Positions 33,533-42,226 of a stretch of 64,000 nt of DNA are shown in pieces. Each line of letters opens with the position of its first letter. Within the stretch, counting starts at the first letter, position 1. A program made the position numbers and the translations under genes. The notes below the pieces were generated by a model, which was not told the DNA's origin, searched no databases, and was given only the letters and a program-made list of their open reading frames with translations. The DNA comes from Roseivirga misakiensis (GTDB lineage Bacteria; Bacteroidota; Bacteroidia; Cytophagales; Cyclobacteriaceae), in the NCBI RefSeq assembly GCF_001747105.1, contig NZ_MDGQ01000005.1, positions 558,001 through 622,000 of the forward strand. The letters are read 5' to 3'.

Positions 33533-36500
33533 ATGGCTAAAGAGAACGAAAAACAGATAGTTGATAAGGAATTTGGGTTAACCTCCCTTTCCTTACGCAA
33601 TAAGATTACGGTCTACGTACTGACACTACTCATAGTGTTTGCAGGTATATACTCGTACATAACATTGCCAAAAGAGAATTTTCCGGAAGTAGAGCAACCA
33701 ACGGTTTACGTCAGTACGGCGCACCCTGGTAACTCTCCAGAAGATATCGAAAGCTTGATCACAAGAGAGCTAGAAAAGGAAATCAATACGATTGAAGGCG
33801 TAGATAATATTCAGTCTACTTCAGTTCAAGATTTCTCTGCAATAGTAGTAGAATTTCAGGTGGGTGTAGATGTAGATGAAGCAGTCATCGATGTGAAAGA
33901 TGCCGTGGATAGAGCTAAATCAGAACTTCCAAACGACCTGAAAACGGATCCGAATGTGATCAAATTTAGCTTCTCGGAAAACTTCCCAATCCTCAATGTC
34001 AACTTAACAGATCCGACAAAAACGTTGGATGAGTTGAATGATATTGCTGAGTTCTTGGAAGATGAAATCGAGAAGTTTGCACAGGTTTCTAAAGTAAATA
34101 TCGTTGGGGTTGATGAGAAAGAAGTCAAAATCAAAGTTGATCCATTCAAGCTAGAAGCTAGAAAAGTCACTTTCAATGACATAGAAAACGCTATTTCATC
34201 AGAGAACTTAACGCTTTCGGGTGGTAATGTGATCGCTGACGGTATTAGAAGAAACGTCCGTGTGATTGGTGAATTTGATGATCCTTCTCAGATGGAAGAC
34301 ATCATCATTAGTAATGAAAACGGAAATATCGTTTATCTAAAGGATGTCGCTACAGTTGAGTTTGATTATAAAGACAAACAAAACTATGCACGCCTTGACC
34401 TGGACCCGGTGGTGAAGATAGACGTGATGAAAAGAAGTGGTGAGAACTTATTGATCGCTACAGATAACATTATGGCACTTTTAGATGAAAGTGTTGAAAA
34501 TGGTCAGATTCCAGAAACTACAAAAGTGACCATTACAAATGACCAGTCTAAAGACACAAGAGAGCAAGTAAGCAGCTTAGGTAACAACATTATTTTTGGT
34601 GTAATCCTGGTAGTTACTGTTCTATTATTCTTCCTAGGTACAAGAAACTCACTTTTCGTGGGTATGGCCATCCCATTATCCATGTTTATGGCATTAATGA
34701 TTCTCGGTTTAGCTGGAATCACTATTAACACAATGACGCTGTTTGGACTAATTATGGCCTTGGGTATGTTGGTAGATAATGGTATTGTGGTTGTAGAAAA
34801 CGTATATCGTTTGATGGAAGAAGGGCTAAGCCCAATGGCTGCCACACGAAGAGGTGTTGGTGAAGTGGCCCTGCCGATTATTTCCTCAACCGCTACTACA
34901 CTTGCTGCCTTTATTCCTTTGGCATTCTGGCCTGGAATTATCGGTGAGTTCATGCTTTACTTGCCGTTAACCTTAATCATCACTTTAGGATCGTCATTGT
35001 TCGTAGCGCTTGTGATTAACCCAGTGTTCATCTCTAGCTTCATGAAAGTAGATGGTCAGAAAATGTATGATCACAGGAAAATCTTAATCAGATCTGGTTT
35101 GGCAATAATCGCTGGTTTAGTGTTCTCTTTTGTGCTATCAGTTCCACCACTTGGCAATCTGTTAATGCTTATTGGTGTAATCACTTTATTGAATGTTTAT
35201 GTATTAGGTCCACTTTCTTCCAGATTCCAAGCTAGTTTTCTACCAGCCTTAGAAAGAAGGTATGTCAGGGTCCTAAAGAGTGCAGTAAAACATCCTTTCC
35301 TTTATCTAGGAGGCGCATTTATGACTTTGGTGATATCACTAGGAATATTTGGTGCATTTCAACCAAATGTGCTTTTCTTCCCTGAAAATGAGCCTAAATA
35401 TGTGAATGTGTTTGTGGAGTACCCGGTAGGAACTGACATAGAGGTGACCAATGATTTTTCAAAGGATATTGAAGCACAAGTACTTAAAATAATTGAGCCT
35501 TATCAGAGTATCGTTGAATCTGTATCCACGAACGTGAGTCAAGGAGCCGCTGATCCGAATGACCCAACGGCAGTTGGTCAGTCTGAGGAGCCGCACAAGG
35601 CACGAATTACAGTAAACTTTATTGAAAGTAAGCTGCGTGGCGATCTGAACACGAAAGATGTAATGAATGACATCCGAGAGCAAGTGAAGCTACAGCCAGG
35701 AGTTACGCTAACTGTCGATAAGGATGCAGCGGGACCTCCAACAGGTAAGCCAATTAACTTGGAGCTAATCGGTGAGGATTTACAGACATTGATCAGCCTT
35801 GGCGAAGATGTGCAACAGAAGATAGCAGAATCAGGAATTCAAGGGATTGAAAAACTGAAAAGCTCGCTTGAATTGGGAAAGCCAGAACTGGTCATCGACA
35901 TCGATAGAGATAATGCTAGGCGATTCGGATTGTCTACCTATTCTATTGCCAATGAGATTAGAACTGCACTTTTTGGAAAGGAAGTATCTAAATACAAAGA
36001 AGGTGAGGATAACTATGAGATTAACGTAAGACTAAATCAGGATTACCGATACGATGTTGATGCTTTGATGAACAAGAACATCACTTTCAGAGATCAGAGT
36101 TCAGGGAAACTTGTACAGGTACCTATCTCTTCTGTAGCCGATGTAAGATATAGCTCAACATATGGTTCGATTAAGAGAAAGGATTTGGACAGAGTGGTAA
36201 CGTTAAGTTCAAACGTTTTAGCGGGAGCCAATGCCACTGAAATCAATGATCAGTTGAAATTGTTAATGGCAGATTATGATATGCCGGCAGGCTACAGCTA
36301 CGCCTTTACAGGTGAAGCGGAAGAGCAAGCTGAGAACATGGCCTTTTTGGCAAAAGCGCTTTTAATTGCTGTATTCATGATCTTCTTAATCATTGTATCG
36401 CAGTTCAATAAAATTACGGCGCCATTCATTATCATGGTTTCTGTACTACTCAGTACCATTGGTGTGTTCTTAGGCCTTGTAATATTTAACATGGAGTTTG

Positions 36501-37009
36501 TGGTCATCATGACCATGGTAGGAATTATCGCGCTTGCAGGAATTGTGGTAAACAACGCCATTGTATTGATTGACTTCATTGAGCTAACACGAAAAAGAAG
36601 AAGAAAAGAGTTGGGCATACCAGAAGATGGCAAGTTACCAATGGAAGAAGTGGTTAACTCTATTATTGCGGCAGGTAAGACAAGGTTAAGGCCAGTATTA
36701 TTAACTGCTATTACTACAATTTTAGGGTTAGTTCCGCTAGCGGTAGGTCTGAACATAGACTTTATCGGTGCATTTGTGAGCTACAATGCAGACTTCTATG
36801 TGGGTGGTGACAACGTGATTTTCTGGGGGCCAATGTCTTGGACGATCATCTTCGGACTGACGTTTGCGACATTCTTTACACTCATCATGGTACCGACCAT
36901 GTATCTACTTGCCGACAGAGTGATTTATAGAATTGCTCGATGGAGAGGAGATGCAAATATTATAGATATGACACAAACATCTGGAGGGTCGAAAGAGGTT
37001 TTGGCCTGA
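33533..37009 (+). CDS. RND-superfamily efflux pump (HAE1/AcrB type)
   Basis: Proton-driven inner-membrane drug pump of 1158 aa, longer than AcrB (about 1050). Twelve membrane helices in two halves (about residues 25-45, 345-520, 540-560 and 925-1130) surround two large periplasmic loops (porter and docking domains, about 45-340 and 600-920). In TM4 the proton-relay motif reads GMLVDNGIVVVENV with Asp415, where AcrB has two consecutive Asp residues, so here one is Asn416. TM10 shows GIIALAGIVVNNAIVLIDFI. The extra length lies mainly in the long loop before TM12 (FIGAFVSYNADFYVGGDNVIFWG) and a C-terminal tail. It is the last gene of the operon, followed by a strong terminator. Confidence 0.95.
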   Translation: MAKENEKQIVDKEFGLTSLSLRNKITVYVLTLLIVFAGIYSYITLPKENFPEVEQPTVYVSTAHPGNSPEDIESLITRELEKEINTIEGVDNIQSTSVQDFSAIVVEFQVGVDVDEAVIDVKDAVDRAKSELPNDLKTDPNVIKFSFSENFPILNVNLTDPTKTLDELNDIAEFLEDEIEKFAQVSKVNIVGVDEKEVKIKVDPFKLEARKVTFNDIENAISSENLTLSGGNVIADGIRRNVRVIGEFDDPSQMEDIIISNENGNIVYLKDVATVEFDYKDKQNYARLDLDPVVKIDVMKRSGENLLIATDNIMALLDESVENGQIPETTKVTITNDQSKDTREQVSSLGNNIIFGVILVVTVLLFFLGTRNSLFVGMAIPLSMFMALMILGLAGITINTMTLFGLIMALGMLVDNGIVVVENVYRLMEEGLSPMAATRRGVGEVALPIISSTATTLAAFIPLAFWPGIIGEFMLYLPLTLIITLGSSLFVALVINPVFISSFMKVDGQKMYDHRKILIRSGLAIIAGLVFSFVLSVPPLGNLLMLIGVITLLNVYVLGPLSSRFQASFLPALERRYVRVLKSAVKHPFLYLGGAFMTLVISLGIFGAFQPNVLFFPENEPKYVNVFVEYPVGTDIEVTNDFSKDIEAQVLKIIEPYQSIVESVSTNVSQGAADPNDPTAVGQSEEPHKARITVNFIESKLRGDLNTKDVMNDIREQVKLQPGVTLTVDKDAAGPPTGKPINLELIGEDLQTLISLGEDVQQKIAESGIQGIEKLKSSLELGKPELVIDIDRDNARRFGLSTYSIANEIRTALFGKEVSKYKEGEDNYEINVRLNQDYRYDVDALMNKNITFRDQSSGKLVQVPISSVADVRYSSTYGSIKRKDLDRVVTLSSNVLAGANATEINDQLKLLMADYDMPAGYSYAFTGEAEEQAENMAFLAKALLIAVFMIFLIIVSQFNKITAPFIIMVSVLLSTIGVFLGLVIFNMEFVVIMTMVGIIALAGIVVNNAIVLIDFIELTRKRRRKELGIPEDGKLPMEEVVNSIIAAGKTRLRPVLLTAITTILGLVPLAVGLNIDFIGAFVSYNADFYVGGDNVIFWGPMSWTIIFGLTFATFFTLIMVPTMYLLADRVIYRIARWRGDANIIDMTQTSGGSKEVLA

Positions 37010-37038
37010 TGTTTGTAAACAATATTAACGTGGTGATT

Positions 37039-37062
37039 TTGGCGCCATTAAAGTGGCGCCAA
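37039..37062 (+). terminator. Stem-loop after the RND gene
   Basis: TTGGCGCCA with TGGCGCCAA forms a 9-bp stem with a 6-base loop (TTAAAG), 30 bases after the pump stop. It has no T-run and is probably an mRNA-stabilising or accessory hairpin ahead of the terminator at 37085. Confidence 0.6.
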
Positions 37063-37084
37063 TCATAGTTAAGGTTGATTTGGT

Positions 37085-37118
37085 GGCTCCCGAGGTGGTA
37101 CTCGGGAGTCTTTTTTTT
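37085..37118 (+). terminator. Rho-independent terminator of the RND efflux operon
   Basis: GGCTCCCGAG pairs with CTCGGGAGTC (10 bp, one G-U) around a GTGGTA loop, followed by eight T. It is the cleanest plus-strand terminator in the window. Confidence 0.92.
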
Positions 37119-37152
37119 GAACGCTTTTTAAAGCTAGACCGTTAACACTTCA

Positions 37153-38403
37153 ATGACTATTTCTCCAGTCGTATTTATCCTTTTAATCGCCTTAATGATA
37201 TGGATGGATTACTATGCCTACCAAGCAACTCGCTTGGTCATTAAGGAGAAATCGGCAGGCTTTAGGAAAACAGTTCGAGCTATCTATCTGGCACAGGCCA
37301 TTACACTTATTGTACTAACGATATCACTCAGGTGGACAACATCGGGAACAGTAAGCTCTATGTTTTCCCTTTCTATAATATTCATGGCCTACACCGCTAA
37401 GCTAATCGCCATAATCATCACATTTATTGATGATATCAGACGTGTGCTCTCTTTGTTTTTCTCAGGACGGAAGAGGAGGTACGAGAAAAGGGTCGCTTCG
37501 GGCCAAAAGATGCCAAGGTCTAAATTCCTAGCCAGAAGTGCAGTGGTCATGGCAACCTTACCCATCGTAACCATGAGTTTTGGCATAGTAAGGGGTGCCT
37601 ACGATTATAGAATAAGAAGAAGAAAAGTTTACTTACCGAATTTACCGAAGGCTTTTGAAGGGATTAAAGTAGCACAGCTTTCAGATATCCACAGCGGTAG
37701 TTTTTATGATAAAGTCGCGGTTCAAGGTGGTATTGAAATGCTCATGGCAGAAAAACCAGATCTGGTGTTCTTTACAGGAGACCTTGTCAATAATCAGACG
37801 AAAGAAGTAAGCGAGTATGTCGACCTATTTTCAAAAGTAAAGGCTGATCTGGGAGTTTATTCAACCCTTGGTAATCATGACTATGGAGATTATTTGAGAT
37901 GGTCTTCGATAGGTGCAAAGAAAAGGAATCTTGAGGATATGATTAAGACTCATGAACTGATGGGATGGAAACTACTCATGAATCAAAATGAGGCCATTCG
38001 AGTCGGAACTGATCAGATTTCTATTTTGGGAGTGGAGAATTGGGGAGCAGGTCGATTTGCAAAATATGGCCAATTAGATCAAGCAGCCTTGAATGCCGAA
38101 GGAGATGTGAAATTGCTCTTATCGCACGACCCTAGTCACTGGGATGCACAAATCAGAAATCAACAACCCGATATAGACCTTACTTTTTCAGGCCATACCC
38201 ATGGGATGCAATTAGGGGTGGAAATAGGTGATTTCAGGTGGAGCCCTTCCAAATACATCTACAAACAATGGGCTGATTTGTATCAAGAAGGAAATCAATA
38301 TCTATATGTCAACAGAGGCTTCGGGTTTCTAGGATTTCCAGGTCGTATCGGGATTTTACCAGAAATCACCCTATTAGAATTAACCTCTAGGCCGATCGCC
38401 TAG
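37153..38403 (+). CDS. Membrane metallophosphoesterase (YaeI-like)
   Basis: Calcineurin-like phosphoesterase with N-terminal membrane helices (416 aa). Four hydrophobic segments cover about residues 3-20, 33-55, 65-95 and 130-150, followed by the catalytic domain (about 170-400). All metal motifs are present: QLSDIHSG (first Asp-His), FTGDLVNN (bridging Asp), LGNHDYGD (GNHD), LLSHDPSHWD (His) and FSGHTHGMQLG (GHTH). The YaeI-type branch acts on lipids or UDP sugars, but the substrate here is unknown. The gene starts after the RND terminator, so it has its own promoter. Confidence 0.92.
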   Translation: MTISPVVFILLIALMIWMDYYAYQATRLVIKEKSAGFRKTVRAIYLAQAITLIVLTISLRWTTSGTVSSMFSLSIIFMAYTAKLIAIIITFIDDIRRVLSLFFSGRKRRYEKRVASGQKMPRSKFLARSAVVMATLPIVTMSFGIVRGAYDYRIRRRKVYLPNLPKAFEGIKVAQLSDIHSGSFYDKVAVQGGIEMLMAEKPDLVFFTGDLVNNQTKEVSEYVDLFSKVKADLGVYSTLGNHDYGDYLRWSSIGAKKRNLEDMIKTHELMGWKLLMNQNEAIRVGTDQISILGVENWGAGRFAKYGQLDQAALNAEGDVKLLLSHDPSHWDAQIRNQQPDIDLTFSGHTHGMQLGVEIGDFRWSPSKYIYKQWADLYQEGNQYLYVNRGFGFLGFPGRIGILPEITLLELTSRPIA

Positions 38404-38456
38404 TATGAGCCTTTTCGCAGTAGATTAGTATTAACGGTCTTCCATCTTAACACTTC

Positions 38457-38480
38457 TTTTGGTACCTTCCGAGACCAAAA
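38457..38480. repeat. Inverted repeat before the tricorn-like gene
   Basis: TTTTGGT and ACCAAAA form a 7-bp inverted repeat with a 10-base spacer, 9 bases upstream of the start codon at 38490. It may be an operator or a leader hairpin affecting translation. Confidence 0.3.
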
Positions 38481-38489
38481 ATCAACCAA

Positions 38490-41400
38490 ATGAAAAGACT
38501 CCTATCAGTATTATTAGTGGTATTCACTATTAACCTGAATGCCCAAACAACACCAAAATGGATTCGATATCAGTCCATTTCTCCCGACGGTCAACATATC
38601 GTTTTTACCTATAAAGGTGATCTGTATCGGGTAGCTTCCAGCGGCGGAGATGCCGTACAGTTAACCTTCCATCAAGCGCATGACTACATGCCAGTTTGGA
38701 GTAACGATAGCAAGCACATTGCCTTTGCTTCTGATCGGTATGGTAATTTTGATATCTATGTAATGAGTGCAATGGGTGGCGCAGCTACTCGACTCACTTA
38801 TCATTCAAATTCAGAAAGTCCTTTTAGCTTTTCAAGCGACAATAAACACGTCATTTTTGGTGCACAACGCCAAGATATCGCAGAGCATAGACAGTATCCG
38901 ACAGGATCGCAGCCAGAGCTTTATCAAGTTCCTGTAAGTGGCGGTAGAGTAGATCAAGTATTTACCATTCCGGCAGAATATACTCAATTGAGCAAAGATG
39001 GGCGTTACATGGTTTACCATGATAAAAAAGGAGGTGAAAATGAATTTAGAAAACATCATAAGTCAGCCATTACGCGTGACATTTGGATGTATGACAAAAG
39101 AAAAAATGAGCATAAGATGCTCACCAACAGAGAAGTAGAAGATAGGCAGCCTGTATTCTCAGCCGATGAGAAAAGTCTCTATTATCTCAGTGAGATCAAT
39201 GGAAATTTCAATGTGCATAAAATGTCAATTGAAAACCCGTCTCAAAGCGAGCAATTGACGGATTTTAAGCTACATCCCGTTCGTTTTTTAAGTTTCGGAA
39301 ATGGTACGCTCAGTTTTGGTTACGACGGCGAACTTTATACCATGCGTGAGGGGAGCCAACCACAAAAAGTTGAGGTGAACATTCGTACTCAGGAAATTGC
39401 CAATTCAGATAAATTCATCACCATTAATGGAGGCGTCCGTGAAATGGCCATATCACCAAATGGGAAAGAAATTGCCTTCATTGCAAGAGGGGAAGTATTT
39501 GTGACTTCTGTTGACGGGGCGATAACCAAAAGGATTACCAATACGCCAGAACAGGAGCGTTTTGTGACTTGGGGACCAGAAGGTAAAAGCGTGGTTTACG
39601 CTAGCGAAAGAGGGGATAAATGGAATGTTTATAAGGCGACAAGAACACGCGAAACAGAAGAGCCTTTCTTTTTTGCCGCAACTATTATCAAGGAAGAAGC
39701 CCTGATCAGCACGGATGAGGATAACTATATGCCGAAGTATTCTCCAGACGGTAAAAAATTGGCCTATATAGCAGGAAGAAGAACCTTGAGAATCATGGAT
39801 GTAGCCAGTGGTTCGACGAATGATCTTTTAACGCCAGAAGACCTCTATCATATGAGAGATGGCGATAAGTATTTCACCTGGAGCCCAGATAGCAAGTGGT
39901 TGCTCGTAGAGTGGGGTCAAACACTGAGTAATAGCGAAGTGCTGCTGATGTCTGCTGATGGGAAAGAAAGAGAGAACTTAACAGAAAGTGGCTACAGAGA
40001 TTCTCGGCCTAAGTGGGTAAACGGAGGCAAGCAGATGCTTTGGTTTAGCAACAAAAATGGTCTAAAGAGCTATGCAACTAGTGGCCGTTCTCAAAGCGAT
40101 GTCTATACCATGTTTTTTACGCAAGATGCTTGGGATAAGTATAAAATGAGCAAGGACGATTATGCCTTGATGAAGGACATAGAGAAGGAGACAGAAAAGG
40201 CAAAAAAGGCTGACGCAGATAAGGATAAAGACAAGAATAAAAAAGATGACAAGAAAAAGGATGAAGTAAAAGCACTCCAATTCGATAAAGACGATATGCG
40301 AGATCGTCAGGCACGATTGACGATTCATTCTTCAAGTCTAGGAGATGCTACATTATCAAAAGATGGAGAGAAACTCTACTATTTAGCAAGTTTCGAGGGT
40401 GGTCAAAACTTGTGGACTACGAATTTAAGAACACGTGAGACTAAACTGGCCATTAGGTTAAATACGGGCTTTGGATCGCTACAATGGGATAAGGATATGA
40501 AGAACCTCTACCTATTGAGTGGGGGGCGTATTTCAAAGATTAATCCAGATGGAGGCAAGAGAACTGGGATTACCATTAGCGGAGAAATGGAGTATGATGC
40601 CATTGCAGAAAGAGCATATGCCTTTAATCACGTGTGGATTAGAACCAAGAACATCTTTTACGAACCAACCTTCCACGGAGTAGATTGGGACCTGATGAAA
40701 AAGGAATACAGCAAGTATTTATCATCCATCGGAAATGGTTATGAATTTTCTGAGATGCTATCCGAAATGCTAGGCGAACTCAATGTATCACATGCAGGAG
40801 CACGATACGGTACTAGTATTCCTAATGCCGATGCCACTGCCTCTTTGGGTATTTTCATGGATTATAAGCACAAAGGAAATGGTATCAAGATTACAGAAGT
40901 AATGAAAGGCGGCCCGCTTGATAAAGCAAAGTTTGATATCAAACCAGGCATGATCATCGAGAAGATTGATGGAGAATTAGTAACACCAAATCGAGATATT
41001 GCTACTTACTTAAACCGAAAAGCCGGTAAGTTCACCCTGCTTGAGATTACAGGACCAAAAAAGTCGGATAGACAGCAAATCACGGTGAAGCCTGTTTCGT
41101 TAGGTGCAGAGCGAGGACTATTATACAGTCGTTTCGTCAAGATAAATGAGAAAGAGGTTGAAGAGAAATCAAAAGGGCAATTAGGATACGTCCACATTCC
41201 GGGTATGAGCGACGGTCCATATAGAAGTATTTACGAAGATATTATGGGTAAATACTACGATCGAAAAGGAATCGTCGTCGATACACGTTTCAACGGCGGA
41301 GGTGACCTTGTGGCTGATTTAGCCATGTTTTTTACAGGTGTGCCATTCATAACCTATGAAACAGAGGCGAAGGTTGTTGGAGCTGAGCCAACGTCGCGCT

Positions 41401-41729
41401 GGACCAAACCCACTTTAGCCCTATTTAATGAAAGTATGTATTCAGATGGGCATTGTTTTGCGAGCGGCTACACGGACCTTAAAATTGGTAAGACAGTGGG
41501 GATGCCTGTTCCAGGTACTTGTAGTTTCGCAGGATGGGAAGGTCTACCAGGTGGAGGACGCTGGGGAGTTGTTCCGGTTAGTGCAAAGAATAAAGCGGGT
41601 GAATGGATGGAGAATAACCAAACAGAACCTTTGATTAAGCTGAAAAATATGCCGGGAATGATTGACCAAAATCGAGATCAACAATTGGAAAGAGCAATTG
41701 AAGAAATGCTGAAAGATATTGGTAACTAG
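38490..41729 (+). CDS. Exported tricorn-type S41 protease
   Basis: Exported peptidase of 1079 aa. Signal peptide at 1-19 (cut after LNAQ). A first seven-bladed-type PD40/beta-propeller region (about 20-300, SPDGQHIVFTYKGDLYRVASSGG and similar repeats), a second propeller (about 300-560), a Lys/Asp-rich linker (about 570-595, KAKKADADKDKDKNKKDD), a further propeller part, a helical C1 region, a PDZ domain (about 785-870) and the S41 catalytic domain follow. The tricorn active residues are present: His768 (LNVSHAGA), Ser985-Asp986 (ESMYSDGHC) and Glu1046 (NQTEPLIKL). It probably degrades peptides in the periplasm, in contrast to the cytosolic archaeal enzyme. The gene has its own terminator. 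Confidence 0.92.
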   Translation: MKRLLSVLLVVFTINLNAQTTPKWIRYQSISPDGQHIVFTYKGDLYRVASSGGDAVQLTFHQAHDYMPVWSNDSKHIAFASDRYGNFDIYVMSAMGGAATRLTYHSNSESPFSFSSDNKHVIFGAQRQDIAEHRQYPTGSQPELYQVPVSGGRVDQVFTIPAEYTQLSKDGRYMVYHDKKGGENEFRKHHKSAITRDIWMYDKRKNEHKMLTNREVEDRQPVFSADEKSLYYLSEINGNFNVHKMSIENPSQSEQLTDFKLHPVRFLSFGNGTLSFGYDGELYTMREGSQPQKVEVNIRTQEIANSDKFITINGGVREMAISPNGKEIAFIARGEVFVTSVDGAITKRITNTPEQERFVTWGPEGKSVVYASERGDKWNVYKATRTRETEEPFFFAATIIKEEALISTDEDNYMPKYSPDGKKLAYIAGRRTLRIMDVASGSTNDLLTPEDLYHMRDGDKYFTWSPDSKWLLVEWGQTLSNSEVLLMSADGKERENLTESGYRDSRPKWVNGGKQMLWFSNKNGLKSYATSGRSQSDVYTMFFTQDAWDKYKMSKDDYALMKDIEKETEKAKKADADKDKDKNKKDDKKKDEVKALQFDKDDMRDRQARLTIHSSSLGDATLSKDGEKLYYLASFEGGQNLWTTNLRTRETKLAIRLNTGFGSLQWDKDMKNLYLLSGGRISKINPDGGKRTGITISGEMEYDAIAERAYAFNHVWIRTKNIFYEPTFHGVDWDLMKKEYSKYLSSIGNGYEFSEMLSEMLGELNVSHAGARYGTSIPNADATASLGIFMDYKHKGNGIKITEVMKGGPLDKAKFDIKPGMIIEKIDGELVTPNRDIATYLNRKAGKFTLLEITGPKKSDRQQITVKPVSLGAERGLLYSRFVKINEKEVEEKSKGQLGYVHIPGMSDGPYRSIYEDIMGKYYDRKGIVVDTRFNGGGDLVADLAMFFTGVPFITYETEAKVVGAEPTSRWTKPTLALFNESMYSDGHCFASGYTDLKIGKTVGMPVPGTCSFAGWEGLPGGGRWGVVPVSAKNKAGEWMENNQTEPLIKLKNMPGMIDQNRDQQLERAIEEMLKDIGN

Positions 41730-41735
41730 TCCGTT

Positions 41736-41789
41736 TTTGATGAAATGACTTTAAGCTCTGGTGGTAGACTTTCCATCAAAGCTTTTTTT
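41736..41789 (+). terminator. Terminator of the tricorn-like gene
   Basis: TTTGATGAAA near 41736 pairs with TTTCCATCAAA near 41770-41780 (one mismatch), with a long loop, then GCTTTTTTTG. The long loop makes it weaker than the terminator at 37085. Confidence 0.55.
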
Positions 41790-42226
41790 GTGACTAACCA
41801 AATAAGAGTTCACTGATAATCGCTATTCCAAACCCGTCAGCTATTCTCAGTAGGTATGAATTCTTACAAAATTGTATGCATGTAATTTTTATCTATGATT
41901 AATTTGAACATGAAATAGTCAATGATAGAAATAAATTAATTATGAAATACTTAAGGAGGTTTCTATATTTACACTGAAAGCTCAACGCTAATTAGGCTGT
42001 TTTTTAAAACAGAATTGGAGTGTTTAAACAGGAACACTTACTAAATGGTTGCTCAGGTTTTCTGAACCAAATCCTGTATCACAGTCACAGGAATTACCCC
42101 CTGACATTATTAAAAGGCTTTTAGCCCAGATTAATCTGGTGCTAGAGTTTCCCAATCCTTCTTCGTGTGGAGTTCCCGGTATATATCGGTTTCAAAGAAT
42201 AATGTCACAATCAACCGAAATTCAAG
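41790..42226. other. Intergenic region before the giant adhesin
   Basis: No convincing gene is present in 437 bases. The frame at 42049-42264 has no support. The region is AT-rich and contains an isolated AAGGAGGT near 41952 and two small inverted repeats: CTGTTTT-TT-AAAACAG (41997-42012) and AGTGTT-N8-AACACT (42019-42038). It is the likely promoter and 5' leader of the adhesin. No complete promoter consensus was found. Confidence 0.5.
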
